Program-made: the position numbers and the translations under genes
The notes under the pieces: generated by a model
What the model saw: only the letters and a program-made list of their open reading frames with translations
Told to the model about the DNA's origin: nothing
Databases searched by the model: none
Part shown: piece after piece, positions 28,387 through 38,515 of the stretch
Layout: every line of letters starts with the position of its first letter
How positions within the stretch are numbered: position 1 is the first letter of the stretch
NCBI GenBank assembly: GCA_003213555.1
Contig: QCMS01000001.1
Location: forward strand, 62,001 to 126,000
DNA from: Pelagibacteraceae bacterium AG-422-I02
GTDB lineage: Bacteria > Pseudomonadota > Alphaproteobacteria > Pelagibacterales > Pelagibacteraceae
Length of the DNA stretch: 64,000 nt
Direction: 5' to 3'

Positions 28387-30939
28387 ATGAAAAAAAATAT
28401 TATTATAACCGGTGGCTTAGGCTATATAGGTACTGAGCTGTGTAAATTGTACTCTGGAGTGAGTTGGCATCATAAAATTACTGTCATAGATAATAGATTT
28501 ATATCAGAAAGAGTTAATCAAATTCGTAATTGGAATATGGAGTTCATCCAAGGAGATATTTTAGATAAAGATTTAGTCAAAAAATATTGCAAGGATGCAG
28601 ATGTAATTCATCATCTCGCTGGAATAACTAAAGTACCAAGAACCAAAAGTGAGGCCTCGTTGTCTCATGATGAGAAGATAAAAGAGGTTGGAGAAAAAGG
28701 AACTCAGAATATTTTAGACGTTATTAATGATAAATGTAAAATTATATTTCCTTCTACTCATGTTGTATACGAGGGAATTGATGAAGTTAAAACCGATATA
28801 AAAGAAGATGAAGCAACTAAACCTGTATTATCTTATTCTTCCTCAAAAGCTATTAATGAAAGCCAATTAAAAAAATCAGGAAAAAATTATATTATTTTAA
28901 GGCTTGGTTCTGTTTATGGTTATTCAACTGACTCAATGAGAATTGATATAATGCCAAATTTATTTTCAAAAATTGCATCTCAAAACGGAACTCTTAAACT
29001 TTTTGCTGGAGGAAGACAGATTAAAAGTCTCGTCCCGTTAATAGACGTGGCTAGATGCTTTAAATTCATGGAAGAAAAAAATGATATCAGTTCTGAAACA
29101 TTTAACTTAACTAAAGATACTTTAACTGTAAAAAAAGTTGCAGAAATTTGTAAACAATACAATCCTAAAATAACATTAAAAGAAACTAATGACGAAGTTC
29201 CTAACTTGGGATTTTCACTATCAAATAAAAAACTTTTAAATACAGGTTTTGAATTTCTTTATAATTTAGATCAAAATATTAAAGAAATGATACAAAAATG
29301 GTCTAAGCAGGATCTAACAAAAGATTTAGAACATGTTGTTGATGGAAAAAATTTATTTACTGATAAAAGGGGAGTTATTAGCAATCACGAGCTAACAGAA
29401 CCAATTAATCTAATAGGATTAATTGAGTCAAAAAAAGGCACAATTAGAGCTAATCATTATCATCCACAACAAGAACAAAAATGTTTATTCACCAAAGGGC
29501 AGATAATAGAAATATTTCAAGACATCATTAATCCAAACGCTCCTAAAATTACACAAGTTGTTAACGAGGGCCAGCTTTCAATCATTAAACCCAATGTTGC
29601 TCACACTATGGTTTTTACAAAAGATACTACATTTTTAAATCTTGTTAGAGGCGAAAGAGATCATGATAATTATGGGATTACACATACAATAAAACATGTT
29701 TTTGTTGATGAAAAAGAAAAAAATTTATTATTAGAATGTTATAAATTTAACTGTAGATCATGTGGAAATTCAAATCTTAAAAGAGTAGTTTCGCTAGGCT
29801 ATCAACCTCTTGCAAATAATTTAACTAATAAAAAGGAGGAAAAATGTGAATTGTACCCATTAGAAGTAAATTATTGTGAAAAATGTCATAACTGCCAACT
29901 TTCTGTATCAGTAGATCCAAAAAAAATGTTTTCAAACTACCTTTATACTTCATCAACTTCAAAAGTTTTTAGAAATCATTTTGTACAAGCTGCAAAAAAA
30001 TATTCTAAAGATTTAAAACTTAACAAAAAAAAATCTTACATAATAGATATTGGTAGTAACGACGGCGTTGCGTTAAAACCTTTTTTAGATTTAGGTTATA
30101 AAAAAGTGCTTGGAATTGAACCAGCTAAAAATCTAGCAAAACTTGCAAATAAAAATAAAATAAAAACTTTTAACGGATTTTTAGAAAAAAAAAATATCAA
30201 GAAAATTAAAAAAAACGCAGACTTAATTTTAGCTTCGAATGTTTTTGCACACTCAGACAAACTCAAAGAAATGGCTGAATGCATGTTTAGTTTATTGAGA
30301 AAGACAGGAACTTTAATCATAGAAGTTCAATACTTGATGAATACGCTTAAAGATTTAACATTTGATAATATATATCATGAACATTATAACTACTGGTCAT
30401 TAACATCTTTAGTTTATTTTTTTAATCAATTTAATGCTAAGATTTTTAGATCTGAAAAAATTGATACTCATGGAGGTTCAATTAGAATTTATATTACTAA
30501 GGGTCAAAAAGTAAAAATCGAAAAAAGTGTTAAGACAATGCTTAAAGAGGAAGAAATATTTGGAATAAAAGATTTTAAAACTTATCAAAATTTTGGAAAA
30601 AAAGTTTATGAGATCAGAGCAAATGTACAGAAAAATATAAAAAAATTAAAAGATAAAAATAAAAAAATTATAGGCTATGGAGCACCAGCTAAAGCAACTA
30701 CGGCTTTAAACTTCTTTGGGATTTCAAAAGAAATAGATTTTATTGTAGAAGATAATAAACTTAAACATAATAAATTTATTCCTGGAGTAAAAATACCTAT
30801 AAAGAGCAAATCAAATATTAAAGATAAAAAAAATACACTTTTAGTTTTAGCTTGGAATTTCTATGATGAGATAAAAAAAAATAATTTGAATTTAACTGAT
30901 AGCTTCATCAATATTAAAGACTTAGAGTCTAGTAGCTAG
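28387..30939 (+). CDS. Three-domain sugar-modifying fusion: SDR epimerase/reductase + cupin + sugar C-methyltransferase
   Basis: One 850-codon frame encodes three enzyme types. Residues 1-310 form an extended SDR with nucleotide loop GGLGYIG (9-15), Ser/Thr at 123-124 and YSSSK (Tyr150, Lys154). Residues about 316-445 form a cupin resembling sugar 3,5-epimerase/3,4-ketoisomerase proteins, with NHYHPQQEQ (His357, His359) and His406. Residues 454-850 match sugar C-methyltransferases: zinc ligands Cys456/459 and CEKCHNC (497-503), SAM loop DIGSNDG (554-560), HEH at 664-666, and the C-terminal domain with GYGAPAKATT. Together these could reduce or epimerise and C-methylate an NDP-4-keto-6-deoxysugar. 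Domain boundaries are approximate, and the order of reactions is inferred. Its 3' end overlaps the zinc-ribbon gene by 11 bp. Confidence 0.85.
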   Translation: MKKNIIITGGLGYIGTELCKLYSGVSWHHKITVIDNRFISERVNQIRNWNMEFIQGDILDKDLVKKYCKDADVIHHLAGITKVPRTKSEASLSHDEKIKEVGEKGTQNILDVINDKCKIIFPSTHVVYEGIDEVKTDIKEDEATKPVLSYSSSKAINESQLKKSGKNYIILRLGSVYGYSTDSMRIDIMPNLFSKIASQNGTLKLFAGGRQIKSLVPLIDVARCFKFMEEKNDISSETFNLTKDTLTVKKVAEICKQYNPKITLKETNDEVPNLGFSLSNKKLLNTGFEFLYNLDQNIKEMIQKWSKQDLTKDLEHVVDGKNLFTDKRGVISNHELTEPINLIGLIESKKGTIRANHYHPQQEQKCLFTKGQIIEIFQDIINPNAPKITQVVNEGQLSIIKPNVAHTMVFTKDTTFLNLVRGERDHDNYGITHTIKHVFVDEKEKNLLLECYKFNCRSCGNSNLKRVVSLGYQPLANNLTNKKEEKCELYPLEVNYCEKCHNCQLSVSVDPKKMFSNYLYTSSTSKVFRNHFVQAAKKYSKDLKLNKKKSYIIDIGSNDGVALKPFLDLGYKKVLGIEPAKNLAKLANKNKIKTFNGFLEKKNIKKIKKNADLILASNVFAHSDKLKEMAECMFSLLRKTGTLIIEVQYLMNTLKDLTFDNIYHEHYNYWSLTSLVYFFNQFNAKIFRSEKIDTHGGSIRIYITKGQKVKIEKSVKTMLKEEEIFGIKDFKTYQNFGKKVYEIRANVQKNIKKLKDKNKKIIGYGAPAKATTALNFFGISKEIDFIVEDNKLKHNKFIPGVKIPIKSKSNIKDKKNTLLVLAWNFYDEIKKNNLNLTDSFINIKDLESSS

Positions 30940-31435
30940 AAATAAGGTCTTTCCATATCTCAAATAAATTTCTTATACTTTCAAAAAAATAATTAATATA
31001 AAATTCAGTAAATGGTAATTTTTGTATTATGAATTCTTGAAAGAAGTATAGCCCTCTTGAAAAGACAACAATTATAATCAAAAATAATAGTAATGAGCTA
31101 TAAAAACCGAATGACACTTTTTCAGTTGCTGTATTATTTTTTACATCTTCATTTAGCGTAATACCATGTTTCTTTGCTAAGTACTCCGGTGAATATAAAT
31201 TTATCTCTCTAGGTTTTCTTGACTTTTTTATTTTTCCTACTTTTCTCTGAATTTGATTTTGTTTTACAATTTTTTTTTGTACTTTAGTAAATGACTGAGT
31301 TTCTTTAATTTGATCTAAAGGATATTGTTTCCATTTATTTCCACATGAGCCACATTGTACTGTTCTCCCTGAGGCTGTAATAGCGCTATCAGGTACAACA
31401 AATTTTTTTTCACAAGAATTACATATTAAAATCAT
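30929..31435 (-). CDS. Zinc-ribbon (MJ0042-type) single-pass membrane protein
   Basis: A 168-residue protein with an N-terminal zinc ribbon, Cys5-x2-Cys8 and Cys28-x2-Cys31, in ICNSCEKKF and VQCGSCGNKW. A basic linker and one transmembrane segment at about 112-130 follow. This architecture is common in alphaproteobacteria, where its role is undefined. It is convergent with, and overlaps, the tri-domain sugar gene, and is divergent from tRNA-Val. Confidence 0.8.
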   Translation of the reverse strand: MILICNSCEKKFVVPDSAITASGRTVQCGSCGNKWKQYPLDQIKETQSFTKVQKKIVKQNQIQRKVGKIKKSRKPREINLYSPEYLAKKHGITLNEDVKNNTATEKVSFGFYSSLLLFLIIIVVFSRGLYFFQEFIIQKLPFTEFYINYFFESIRNLFEIWKDLISSY

Positions 31436-31535
31436 AAATTATCAATAATACTGCTATTTATATAAATTACACTACAATTTAAATACTTTTTTACTTTATA
31501 AAATTTTTATTGTATATCTCGATTTTGTTTTAATA

Positions 31536-31611
31536 GGGCGGTTAGCTCAGTTGGTAGAGCATCTCGTTTACACCGAGAGGGTCATAGGTTCGAGTCCTTT
31601 ACCGCCCACCA
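31536..31611 (+). tRNA. tRNA-Val (anticodon UAC)
   Basis: Acceptor GGGCGGT (31536-31542) pairs ACCGCCC (31601-31607); discriminator A and CCA (31609-31611) are encoded. Loop TTTACAC between TCTCG and CGAGA gives anticodon UAC. The D-arm AGCTCAGTTGGTAGAGC and T-loop TTCGAGT are canonical. Only 17 bp separate it from tRNA-Asp, so they are co-transcribed. Confidence 0.98.
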
Positions 31612-31628
31612 TTAAATTCAAAAACTGT

Positions 31629-31705
31629 GGGGGTGTAGCTCAGTTGGTTAGAGCGCCTGCCTGTCACGCAGGAGGTCGCGGGTTCGAGTCCCGTCACTCC
31701 CGCCA
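31629..31705 (+). tRNA. tRNA-Asp (anticodon GUC)
   Basis: Acceptor GGGGGTG (31629-31635) pairs CACTCCC (31695-31701) with one G-U; discriminator G and CCA (31703-31705) are encoded. Loop CTGTCAC between CCTGC and GCAGG gives anticodon GUC. It is the second of a tRNA pair in front of the complex I operon. Confidence 0.98.
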
Positions 31706-31869
31706 CTAGTTGATAACGGTTTTCATCTAGAAAGTTGTAAATCATCATTTTTTCATCAACTTAATGCTTCCTTCTGTCCTGTACTCTTTAGAGATAAATG
31801 CTATAAATAAACAATATTAATATAAGAATCCTCAAACTACGGTATTGAGGTAGGTATTAGTAACAAAAC
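31706..31869 (+). promoter_or_regulatory. 164-bp leader between tRNA-Asp and nuoA, with a hairpin
   Basis: No ORF or tRNA is seen here. CCTCAA (31830-31835) pairs TTGAGG (31845-31850) to form a 6-bp stem with a 9-nt loop ending 19 nt before the nuoA ATG. A longer-range pair AGTTGAT/ATCAACT follows the tRNA. TATAAA at 31802-31807 is a possible -10 without a convincing -35. It is presumed to hold the nuo promoter and leader; no known riboswitch is recognised. Confidence 0.4.
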
Positions 31870-32238
31870 ATGATTTATAATTTTTTATCTGAATATTTAT
31901 CAATAATAATATTTTTATTTATTGCTTTATTCCTAAGTGTTGGGTTTATTATTGCTAATTATTTAGCCTCTCCATCTAACCCAGATCCAGAAAAATTATC
32001 TGCTTATGAATGCGGGTTTGAAGCTTTTGACGACTCTAGGATGGAATTTGATGTCAGGTTTTATTTAGTTGCAATACTTTTTATTATTTTCGATTTAGAA
32101 ATAGCATTCCTTTTTCCTTGGGCTATTTCCTTAGGAGGAATAGGCCCTACAGGTTTTTGGTCAATGATGTTTTTTTTAGGAGTTTTGACTATCGGATTTA
32201 TTTATGAGTGGAAAAAGGGAGCTTTAGAATGGGAATAA
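31870..32238 (+). CDS. nuoA: Complex I subunit NuoA
   Basis: This 122-residue membrane subunit of the proton-pumping NADH:quinone oxidoreductase has three predicted helices. It has the conserved loop [33 protein letters not shown] region (seen as YECGFEAF and RFYLVA), including the quinone-site cysteine. It is the first gene of the 14-gene nuo operon (31870-45749), preceded by a 164-bp leader. The 3' end overlaps nuoB by 10 bp. Confidence 0.97.
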   Translation: MIYNFLSEYLSIIIFLFIALFLSVGFIIANYLASPSNPDPEKLSAYECGFEAFDDSRMEFDVRFYLVAILFIIFDLEIAFLFPWAISLGGIGPTGFWSMMFFLGVLTIGFIYEWKKGALEWE

Positions 32239-32765
32239 AAATGAATTTGAATTCCGACAAACAAAATCAAATACCAGATGAATTCAAAGATTTAGCAAAA
32301 GATTTTGCAGAAAAAGGATTTATAACTACTTCGAGTGATAATTTAATTAATTGGGCTAGGACAGGCTCTTTACACTGGATGACATTTGGACTTGCCTGTT
32401 GCGCTGTAGAAATGATGCAAACATCGATGCCAAGATATGACCTTGAAAGATTTGGTGCTGCACCAAGAGCTTCACCAAGACAATCAGATGTGATGATTGT
32501 AGCAGGAACTTTAACAAATAAAATGGCTCCGGCTCTTAGAAAAGTTTACGATCAAATGCCAGAACCTAGATACGTAGTATCAATGGGAAGTTGTGCCAAT
32601 GGAGGAGGTTATTATCATTACTCTTATTCAGTTGTAAGAGGCTGCGATAAAATTGTACCAGTAGATATTTATATTCCAGGCTGCCCACCATCAGCAGAAG
32701 CTTTGTTATATGGAATCTTACAACTTCAAAAAAAAATAAGAAGAGAGGGGTCTTTGAAAAGATAA
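32229..32765 (+). CDS. nuoB: Complex I subunit NuoB (N2 cluster)
   Basis: This subunit carries the terminal 4Fe-4S cluster N2 that reduces quinone. The ligands are the tandem cysteines in GLACCAVEM plus those in [15 protein letters not shown] and [10 protein letters not shown]. The ATG at 32229 is chosen because AGGGAG lies 7 bp upstream; ATG 32241 is an alternative, and an ORF start at 32208 would lie deeper in nuoA. It gives 178 residues. nuoC follows after one base. Confidence 0.96.
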   Translation: MGIKMNLNSDKQNQIPDEFKDLAKDFAEKGFITTSSDNLINWARTGSLHWMTFGLACCAVEMMQTSMPRYDLERFGAAPRASPRQSDVMIVAGTLTNKMAPALRKVYDQMPEPRYVVSMGSCANGGGYYHYSYSVVRGCDKIVPVDIYIPGCPPSAEALLYGILQLQKKIRREGSLKR

Positions 32766-32766
32766 A

Positions 32767-33381
32767 ATGATTTTACAACTACAAAAAATTGAAAAATTAA
32801 TTAATTCAGAACTTTCAAGTAAAATTAAAAATTCATCTATTAAAAACAATGAATTAATCATTGAAATAGCCGAAAGCGATTTAGTTGATACAGTTCAATT
32901 TTTAAAATCAAATGAAAGCTGCAAGTTTAAACAACTTATTGATATTGCTGGAGTAGATTACCCAGAAAATGAAAAAAGATTTGAATTAGTTTATCTCTTT
33001 TTATCCCATGAGCACAATTTAAGAATTAAAGTTTTAATCAAATTTGAAATTAATCAACAAATAAATTCTTTAACTAAAATTTTTCCATCAGCTAATTGGA
33101 TGGAAAGAGAAGTTTTTGATATGTACGGTATCAAATTTAAAAACCATCCTGATCTAAGAAGAATTTTGACTGATTATGGATTTAAAGGACATCCTCTAAG
33201 AAAAGATTTTCCTTTAACCGGCTTTAATGAAGTTAGATATAGCGAGAAAGAAAAAAAAGTTATTTACGAGCCAGTAAAGCTTGAGCAAAATTATAGAAAT
33301 TTCGATTTTGAAAGTCCTTGGGAGGGTACAAATTATATTAAAGAAATAAAAAACTTGGAAAAAGATGGTAAAAAAAACTAA
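32767..33381 (+). CDS. nuoC: Complex I subunit NuoC (30 kDa)
   Basis: A 204-residue hydrophilic arm subunit that helps shape the quinone channel. The signature [37 protein letters not shown] region is recognisable through [10 protein letters not shown] and [11 protein letters not shown]. It is separate from NuoD, unlike the fused NuoCD of E. coli, as normal in alphaproteobacteria. It overlaps nuoD by 17 bp. Confidence 0.97.
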   Translation: MILQLQKIEKLINSELSSKIKNSSIKNNELIIEIAESDLVDTVQFLKSNESCKFKQLIDIAGVDYPENEKRFELVYLFLSHEHNLRIKVLIKFEINQQINSLTKIFPSANWMEREVFDMYGIKFKNHPDLRRILTDYGFKGHPLRKDFPLTGFNEVRYSEKEKKVIYEPVKLEQNYRNFDFESPWEGTNYIKEIKNLEKDGKKN

Positions 33382-34540
33382 ATCATTAAGTCTTAATTTT
33401 GGACCACAGCATCCTGCAGCTCATGGAGTTTTGAGATTAATTTTGGAATTAGATGGAGAATTAGTTGAGAAAGCTGATCCACATATAGGCCTACTTCATA
33501 GAGGAACAGAAAAATTAATAGAGCAAAAAACTTATACTCAGGCTTTACCTTATTTTGATAGGTTAGATTATGTAGCACCTATGAATCAAGAACACGCCTT
33601 TGCTTTGGCAGCTGAAAAATTGCTAAATGTGGAGGTACCTATAAGAGCTAAATATATTAGAGTAATATTTTGTGAAATTGGCAGAATTTTAAGTCATATT
33701 TTAAATGTAACTACACAAGCCTTAGATGTGGGTGCTTTAACTCCTTCTTTATGGGGGTTTGAAGAAAGAGAAACATTAATGACTTTTTATGAAAGAGCAT
33801 CCGGTTCAAGATTACACGCAAATTATTTTAGAACAGGAGGAGTTCATAAAGATATACCAATGAAACTTGTAGAAGATATTGAAAAGTTTTGTAAGTCGTT
33901 CCCGAAAATAATTGATGATTTGGAGGGTTTACTTACTGATAATCGTATTTTTAAACAACGTAATGTTGAAATAGGTATTGTTTCAAAGCAGGAGGCACTT
34001 GATCATAGCTTTTCTGGTGTAATGTTGAGAGGTTCCGGAATTCCATGGGATTTAAGAAGATCACAGCCTTATGAGATTTATAAAGATTTAGCCTTTAAAA
34101 TTCCAATTGGAAAAAATGGCGATTGTTACGATAGATATCTTTGTAGAATAGAGGAAATGAGAGAGAGTGTGAAAATTATACTTCAATGTATTGAAAGATT
34201 ACCAAAAGGTCCAGTTATATCTATAGATAATAAAATTTCTCCTCCTAATAGAGATGATATTAAACAATCCATGGAGGCATTAATTCACCATTTCAAATTA
34301 TTCACTGAAGGCTATAGAGTTCCAAAGGGAGACGTTTATACGGCAGTAGAAGCGCCTAAAGGTGAGTTTGGTGTTTATCTAATATCTGACGGAAGCAATA
34401 AGCCTTATAGATGCAAAATAAGAGCCCCAGGATTTTCTCACTTGCAAGCAATGGATTATTTAATTCGCGGCCACATGTTGGCAGATGTTCCCGCTGTACT
34501 TGGTTCCTTAGACATAGTTTTTGGGGAGGTAGATAGATGA
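33365..34540 (+). CDS. nuoD: Complex I subunit NuoD (49 kDa)
   Basis: A 391-residue subunit derived from the hydrogenase large subunit, forming the quinone-binding cavity with NuoB. It starts near [16 protein letters not shown], with [14 protein letters not shown] and the C-terminal [37 protein letters not shown] end (seen as [13 protein letters not shown]). Hydrogenase Ni-binding cysteines are absent, as expected. It overlaps nuoC by 17 bp and nuoE by 4 bp. Confidence 0.98.
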   Translation: MVKKTKSLSLNFGPQHPAAHGVLRLILELDGELVEKADPHIGLLHRGTEKLIEQKTYTQALPYFDRLDYVAPMNQEHAFALAAEKLLNVEVPIRAKYIRVIFCEIGRILSHILNVTTQALDVGALTPSLWGFEERETLMTFYERASGSRLHANYFRTGGVHKDIPMKLVEDIEKFCKSFPKIIDDLEGLLTDNRIFKQRNVEIGIVSKQEALDHSFSGVMLRGSGIPWDLRRSQPYEIYKDLAFKIPIGKNGDCYDRYLCRIEEMRESVKIILQCIERLPKGPVISIDNKISPPNRDDIKQSMEALIHHFKLFTEGYRVPKGDVYTAVEAPKGEFGVYLISDGSNKPYRCKIRAPGFSHLQAMDYLIRGHMLADVPAVLGSLDIVFGEVDR

Positions 34541-35142
34541 GTTTAAAAAAAGTACATGAAAACCAACCAAAAGAATTCAAATTTTCAGATAAAAATTTAA
34601 AAAAAGTGGAAGAAATTTTAAAAAAATATCCTGAAAAAAATAAAAAAAGTGCAGTTATGCCTTTACTTTATTTAGCTCAAAGACAAAATAATAATTGGAT
34701 TCCTTTAGCAGCAATGAAGTACATAGCAAACTATTTAGCTATGCCTTACATATCAGTTTATGAAGTTGCCACTTTTTATACAATGTATAACCTTGCGCCT
34801 GTTGGGAAACATTTTATACAGGTATGCACAACAACACCTTGTTTGCTTAGAGGTGCCGATAAAATAGTAAAATTATGTAAAGAAAATATTTCTCCAAATG
34901 AAAACGAAATTTCAAAAAAAGGTAATTGCTCTTGGATGGAAGTGGAGTGTCTTGGTGCGTGTGTCAGCGCCCCTATGGTCCAAATAAATGATGATTACTA
35001 CGAAGATTTGGATGAAAAAAGTACAAAAGAAATACTTACCTCTTTAATAAACGACAAACCTTTAAAACCCGGCTCATATCGTGGGAGAAAAAACACTTCT
35101 CCAGAAAAAAATTTAATTAACAATGGGGAAAAATATGCTTAA
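34537..35142 (+). CDS. nuoE: Complex I subunit NuoE (24 kDa, 2Fe-2S)
   Basis: This 201-residue thioredoxin-like subunit holds cluster N1a. Ligands lie in [12 protein letters not shown] and [10 protein letters not shown] (Cys-x4-Cys and Cys-x3-Cys). The N-terminal helical part contains [11 protein letters not shown] and EVATFYTMY. The 3' end overlaps nuoF, so translation is probably coupled. Confidence 0.97.
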   Translation: MSLKKVHENQPKEFKFSDKNLKKVEEILKKYPEKNKKSAVMPLLYLAQRQNNNWIPLAAMKYIANYLAMPYISVYEVATFYTMYNLAPVGKHFIQVCTTTPCLLRGADKIVKLCKENISPNENEISKKGNCSWMEVECLGACVSAPMVQINDDYYEDLDEKSTKEILTSLINDKPLKPGSYRGRKNTSPEKNLINNGEKYA

Positions 35143-36466
35143 AAAAGAAAATAGAATATTCAAAAATCTTTATAATGAATTAGGTTGGGATATTGAAAAT
35201 TCGTTAAAGCGCGATGATTGGAAAGATACTAAAGATTTAATTAATAAAGGCCGTGAATGGATAATAAATGAGGTAAAAACTTCTGAATTGAGAGGAAGAG
35301 GTGGAGCAGGTTTTTCAACTGGTTTAAAATGGTCATTTGCTCCGAAAGAAGTTGGTTCACGACCACACTATTTAGTAATTAACGCAGACGAATCTGAACC
35401 TGGAACTTGTAAAGATAGAGACATTTTAAGATTTGAGCCTCAAAAATTAATCGAAGGATGTCTAATTGCTGGTTACACAGTTAATGCACATATTTGTTAT
35501 ATATACATAAGAGGAGAATATCTTAACGAAGGTAAAAGATTACAAGAAGCGATTGATCAAGCATATGCCAAAAATTTCTTAGGAAAAAATGCTTGTGGCT
35601 CTGGATGGGATTTTGACATTCATATTCATTATGGTGCAGGAGCATATATTTGTGGAGAGGAAACTGCTTTATTGGAAAGCATTGAAGGTAATAAAGGTCA
35701 ACCAAGGTTAAAACCACCTTTTCCGGCATTAGTCGGTTTGTATGGGTGTCCAACAATAGTCAATAATGTAGAAACTGTTGCTGTTGTGCCTACAATTTTA
35801 AGAAGAGGTGGTAAATGGTTTGCTTCAATAGGTAGACCAAAAAATACTGGCACTAAAATATTTTGTATCTCGGGAAACGTAAATGCTCCATGTAATGTCG
35901 AGGAGGAAATGGGAATACCTCTGAAAGATTTAATAGAAAAACATGCAGGAGGAGTGATTGGAGGATGGGATAATCTTCAAGCAGTTATACCAGGTGGTTC
36001 ATCTATGCCTTTATTACCAAAAAAAGTTTGCGATACTTTAACAATGGATTTTGACTCTTTGATTGAAAATAAAAGTGGATTAGGTACTGCAGGAGTAGTG
36101 GTTATTAATAATGACCAGGATATTGTTGAGTGCATGGCCAGAATTGCCAGGTTCTATAAACATGAGAGTTGTGGTCAATGTACTCCATGTAGAGAGGGAT
36201 CGGGTTGGATGTGGAGAATTTTAGATAGAGTGGTTAAAAGGAAAGCAACTTTTAGCGATATAGATTTACTTTCTGATGTAACTAAACAAATTGAAGGACA
36301 TACTATTTGTGCTTTCGGTGAAGGGTCAGCTTGGCCAGTTCAGGGTTTGTTAAGACATTTTAGGCAAGAGGTGGAAAGCCGTTGTAGAGAAGAACCTTTA
36401 ATTAAGAAAAAATTGAATAATCCTTATTTAGTTGACCAACATTTATTGGAGAATAAAAATGCCTAA
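35135..36466 (+). CDS. nuoF: Complex I subunit NuoF (51 kDa, NADH/FMN site)
   Basis: The NADH-oxidising subunit with FMN and cluster N3. Glycine-rich NADH/FMN motifs appear as [14 protein letters not shown] and [16 protein letters not shown]; the cluster ligands lie in [11 protein letters not shown] plus a downstream Cys in HTICAFG. The ATG at 35135 (443 residues) is preferred to one 12 bp upstream because GGGGA precedes it by six bases. It overlaps nuoE and nuoG. Confidence 0.98.
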   Translation: MLKKENRIFKNLYNELGWDIENSLKRDDWKDTKDLINKGREWIINEVKTSELRGRGGAGFSTGLKWSFAPKEVGSRPHYLVINADESEPGTCKDRDILRFEPQKLIEGCLIAGYTVNAHICYIYIRGEYLNEGKRLQEAIDQAYAKNFLGKNACGSGWDFDIHIHYGAGAYICGEETALLESIEGNKGQPRLKPPFPALVGLYGCPTIVNNVETVAVVPTILRRGGKWFASIGRPKNTGTKIFCISGNVNAPCNVEEEMGIPLKDLIEKHAGGVIGGWDNLQAVIPGGSSMPLLPKKVCDTLTMDFDSLIENKSGLGTAGVVVINNDQDIVECMARIARFYKHESCGQCTPCREGSGWMWRILDRVVKRKATFSDIDLLSDVTKQIEGHTICAFGEGSAWPVQGLLRHFRQEVESRCREEPLIKKKLNNPYLVDQHLLENKNA

Positions 36467-38513
36467 GATAACAATAAATGGAAAAGAAATTGAGTTTGAA
36501 AAAGGAATGACAGTTCTTCAAGCTTGTGAGTTAGCAGATGTTGAGATACCAAGATTTTGTTATCACGAAAAACTTTCAATAGCAGGAAATTGTAGAATGT
36601 GTTTAGTTGAAATGGAGAAATCACCTAAACCAATCGCATCTTGCGCTATGCCAGCTACAGAGGGAATGAATATAAAAACAAACACTACTTTAGTGGAAAA
36701 AGCGAGAAAAGGTGTTATGGAATTTTTATTAGCTAATCATCCATTAGATTGTCCTGTGTGCGATCAAGGTGGAGAGTGTGATTTACAGGATCAATCTTTG
36801 TATTACGGAGTAGATAAATCAAGATTTGTAGAAAATAAAAGATATGTAAAAGAAAAATATATGGGACCTTTGATTAAGACCCAAATGACAAGATGCATTC
36901 ATTGCACAAGATGTGTGAGATTTGCAACAGAAGTTGCCGGAGTTCCAGAAATTGGAGCTATTGGTAGAGGTGAAAATATGGAAATAACGACTTACTTGGA
37001 AAAATCCATGGATTCAGAGTTGTCTGCTAATGTCATAGATTTGTGCCCTGTGGGAGCACTTACATCTAAACCATATGCTTTTGAAGCAAGACCATGGGAG
37101 CTTAAAAAAACAGAAAGCGTGGACGTGATGGATGCAGTAGGCTCTAACATAAGAGTTGATACTTACAATTGGGAAGTAAAAAGAATTTTACCAAGATTAA
37201 ATAATGAAATTAATGAGGAGTGGATATCTGATAAAACAAGATACTCTTGTGATGGTTTATTAAAGCAAAGACTAGATGTTCCATATATTAAAAAAAATAA
37301 TAAATTACAAAAATCTAACTGGGATGAAGCTATAAATCTTTTAGTTAATAAAATACATTCAGTACAACCAAATGAAATAGCTGGCCATATTGGGGATATG
37401 ATCAATATGGAAAACGCTCTTAGTTTCAAGAAATTCTTTCAATTACTAAAAAGTGAAAATTTAGAGTTTAGAGAAAAAAATTTTTACATAAACTCAGATG
37501 AAAAAATGAACTATATTTTTAATTCTTCAATAGCAGGAGTTGAAGATGCAGATTTAATTTTACTTGTTGGAACCAACCCAAGACATGAAGCGTCAATATT
37601 AAACGCAAGAATAAGAAAAACATTTGTACAAAAAAAAGTCCCAATTTTCTCAATAGGAAATCCAGGTGACTTAACTTATGAATATGAAATAATTGGTGAT
37701 AGTACTGAAGATATTAAAAAAATTGTAAATAAAGAACATGACTTTTCTCAAAAACTTTTATGCGCAAAAAAACCAATAATCATTATTGGAGAGTCAGCCT
37801 TAGAGCTTAAAAGTGGAGGATATATATTTGAAGAAATTAAAAAATTTCTAATAAAAAATAATTTAATTAATGAAAATTGGAATGGATTAAATATACTTGT
37901 ACAAAATGCATCAACAGTAGGTCTTTTAGATTTAAAAATTTTACAAGGTAAAAACACAAAGTCCTCATCTTTTTTTGATGAATTAAAAAAGAGAAAATTC
38001 AAACTTTTATATTTATTAGGTTCTGATAATTTAGAAATTCAAAAAAATGATGAATTTATTGTTTATCAAGGAAGTCACGGAGATAGAGGTGCGGAAATTG
38101 CAGATTTAATTTTACCTAGCGCAACATATACAGAACAATACGGTTTGTATGAAAATCTTGAAGGTAGAATACAAGAGTGTAAAAAAGCATCATATCCCAT
38201 CGGGGAAGCTTTAGAGGATTGGAAAATTTTCAATCGAGTTATTAAAACATTAGGTTTTAAAGAAAAGTTACCTAACTTTGATGAACTAAGAAAAGAAGTT
38301 TTAGTAACTGTTCCAAATTTTTCAGAGATAAACGAACTACCAAAAAAATCACCAATTAAAATAAATAATATTGAAACAAGTTTTTATAACGAGAAGATTT
38401 TTGTAAGAGAACTTGATTACTACTACACAAACTCTATTTCACGCTCTTCAAAAACAATGAGTGAGTGTCGTCAAATTCGTCAAAAAGTTAAAAAAGATGG
38501 GACAAATAATTAA
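36459..38513 (+). CDS. nuoG: Complex I subunit NuoG (75 kDa)
   Basis: A 684-residue Fe-S subunit. The N-terminal 2Fe-2S ferredoxin domain has [19 protein letters not shown], then [16 protein letters not shown] and [10 protein letters not shown] for further clusters, followed by a molybdopterin-oxidoreductase-like domain lacking the cofactor. The ATG at 36459 is preceded by GGAGA; an ORF extension to 36432 would lie inside nuoF. The C-terminal part is shortened and divergent compared with E. coli NuoG, as in other alphaproteobacteria. Confidence 0.97.
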   Translation: MPKITINGKEIEFEKGMTVLQACELADVEIPRFCYHEKLSIAGNCRMCLVEMEKSPKPIASCAMPATEGMNIKTNTTLVEKARKGVMEFLLANHPLDCPVCDQGGECDLQDQSLYYGVDKSRFVENKRYVKEKYMGPLIKTQMTRCIHCTRCVRFATEVAGVPEIGAIGRGENMEITTYLEKSMDSELSANVIDLCPVGALTSKPYAFEARPWELKKTESVDVMDAVGSNIRVDTYNWEVKRILPRLNNEINEEWISDKTRYSCDGLLKQRLDVPYIKKNNKLQKSNWDEAINLLVNKIHSVQPNEIAGHIGDMINMENALSFKKFFQLLKSENLEFREKNFYINSDEKMNYIFNSSIAGVEDADLILLVGTNPRHEASILNARIRKTFVQKKVPIFSIGNPGDLTYEYEIIGDSTEDIKKIVNKEHDFSQKLLCAKKPIIIIGESALELKSGGYIFEEIKKFLIKNNLINENWNGLNILVQNASTVGLLDLKILQGKNTKSSSFFDELKKRKFKLLYLLGSDNLEIQKNDEFIVYQGSHGDRGAEIADLILPSATYTEQYGLYENLEGRIQECKKASYPIGEALEDWKIFNRVIKTLGFKEKLPNFDELRKEVLVTVPNFSEINELPKKSPIKINNIETSFYNEKIFVRELDYYYTNSISRSSKTMSECRQIRQKVKKDGTNN

Positions 38514-38515
38514 TC

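Noticed and set aside
31536..31705. tRNA pair as an integration site with a mobile element
   Set aside because: No integrase, no duplicated tRNA 3' end and no foreign genes follow; the complex I operon comes next.
31830..31850. Hairpin before nuoA as an intrinsic terminator
   Set aside because: The 6-bp stem is followed by TAGGTATT, not a T-run, and it lies 19 nt before a start codon.
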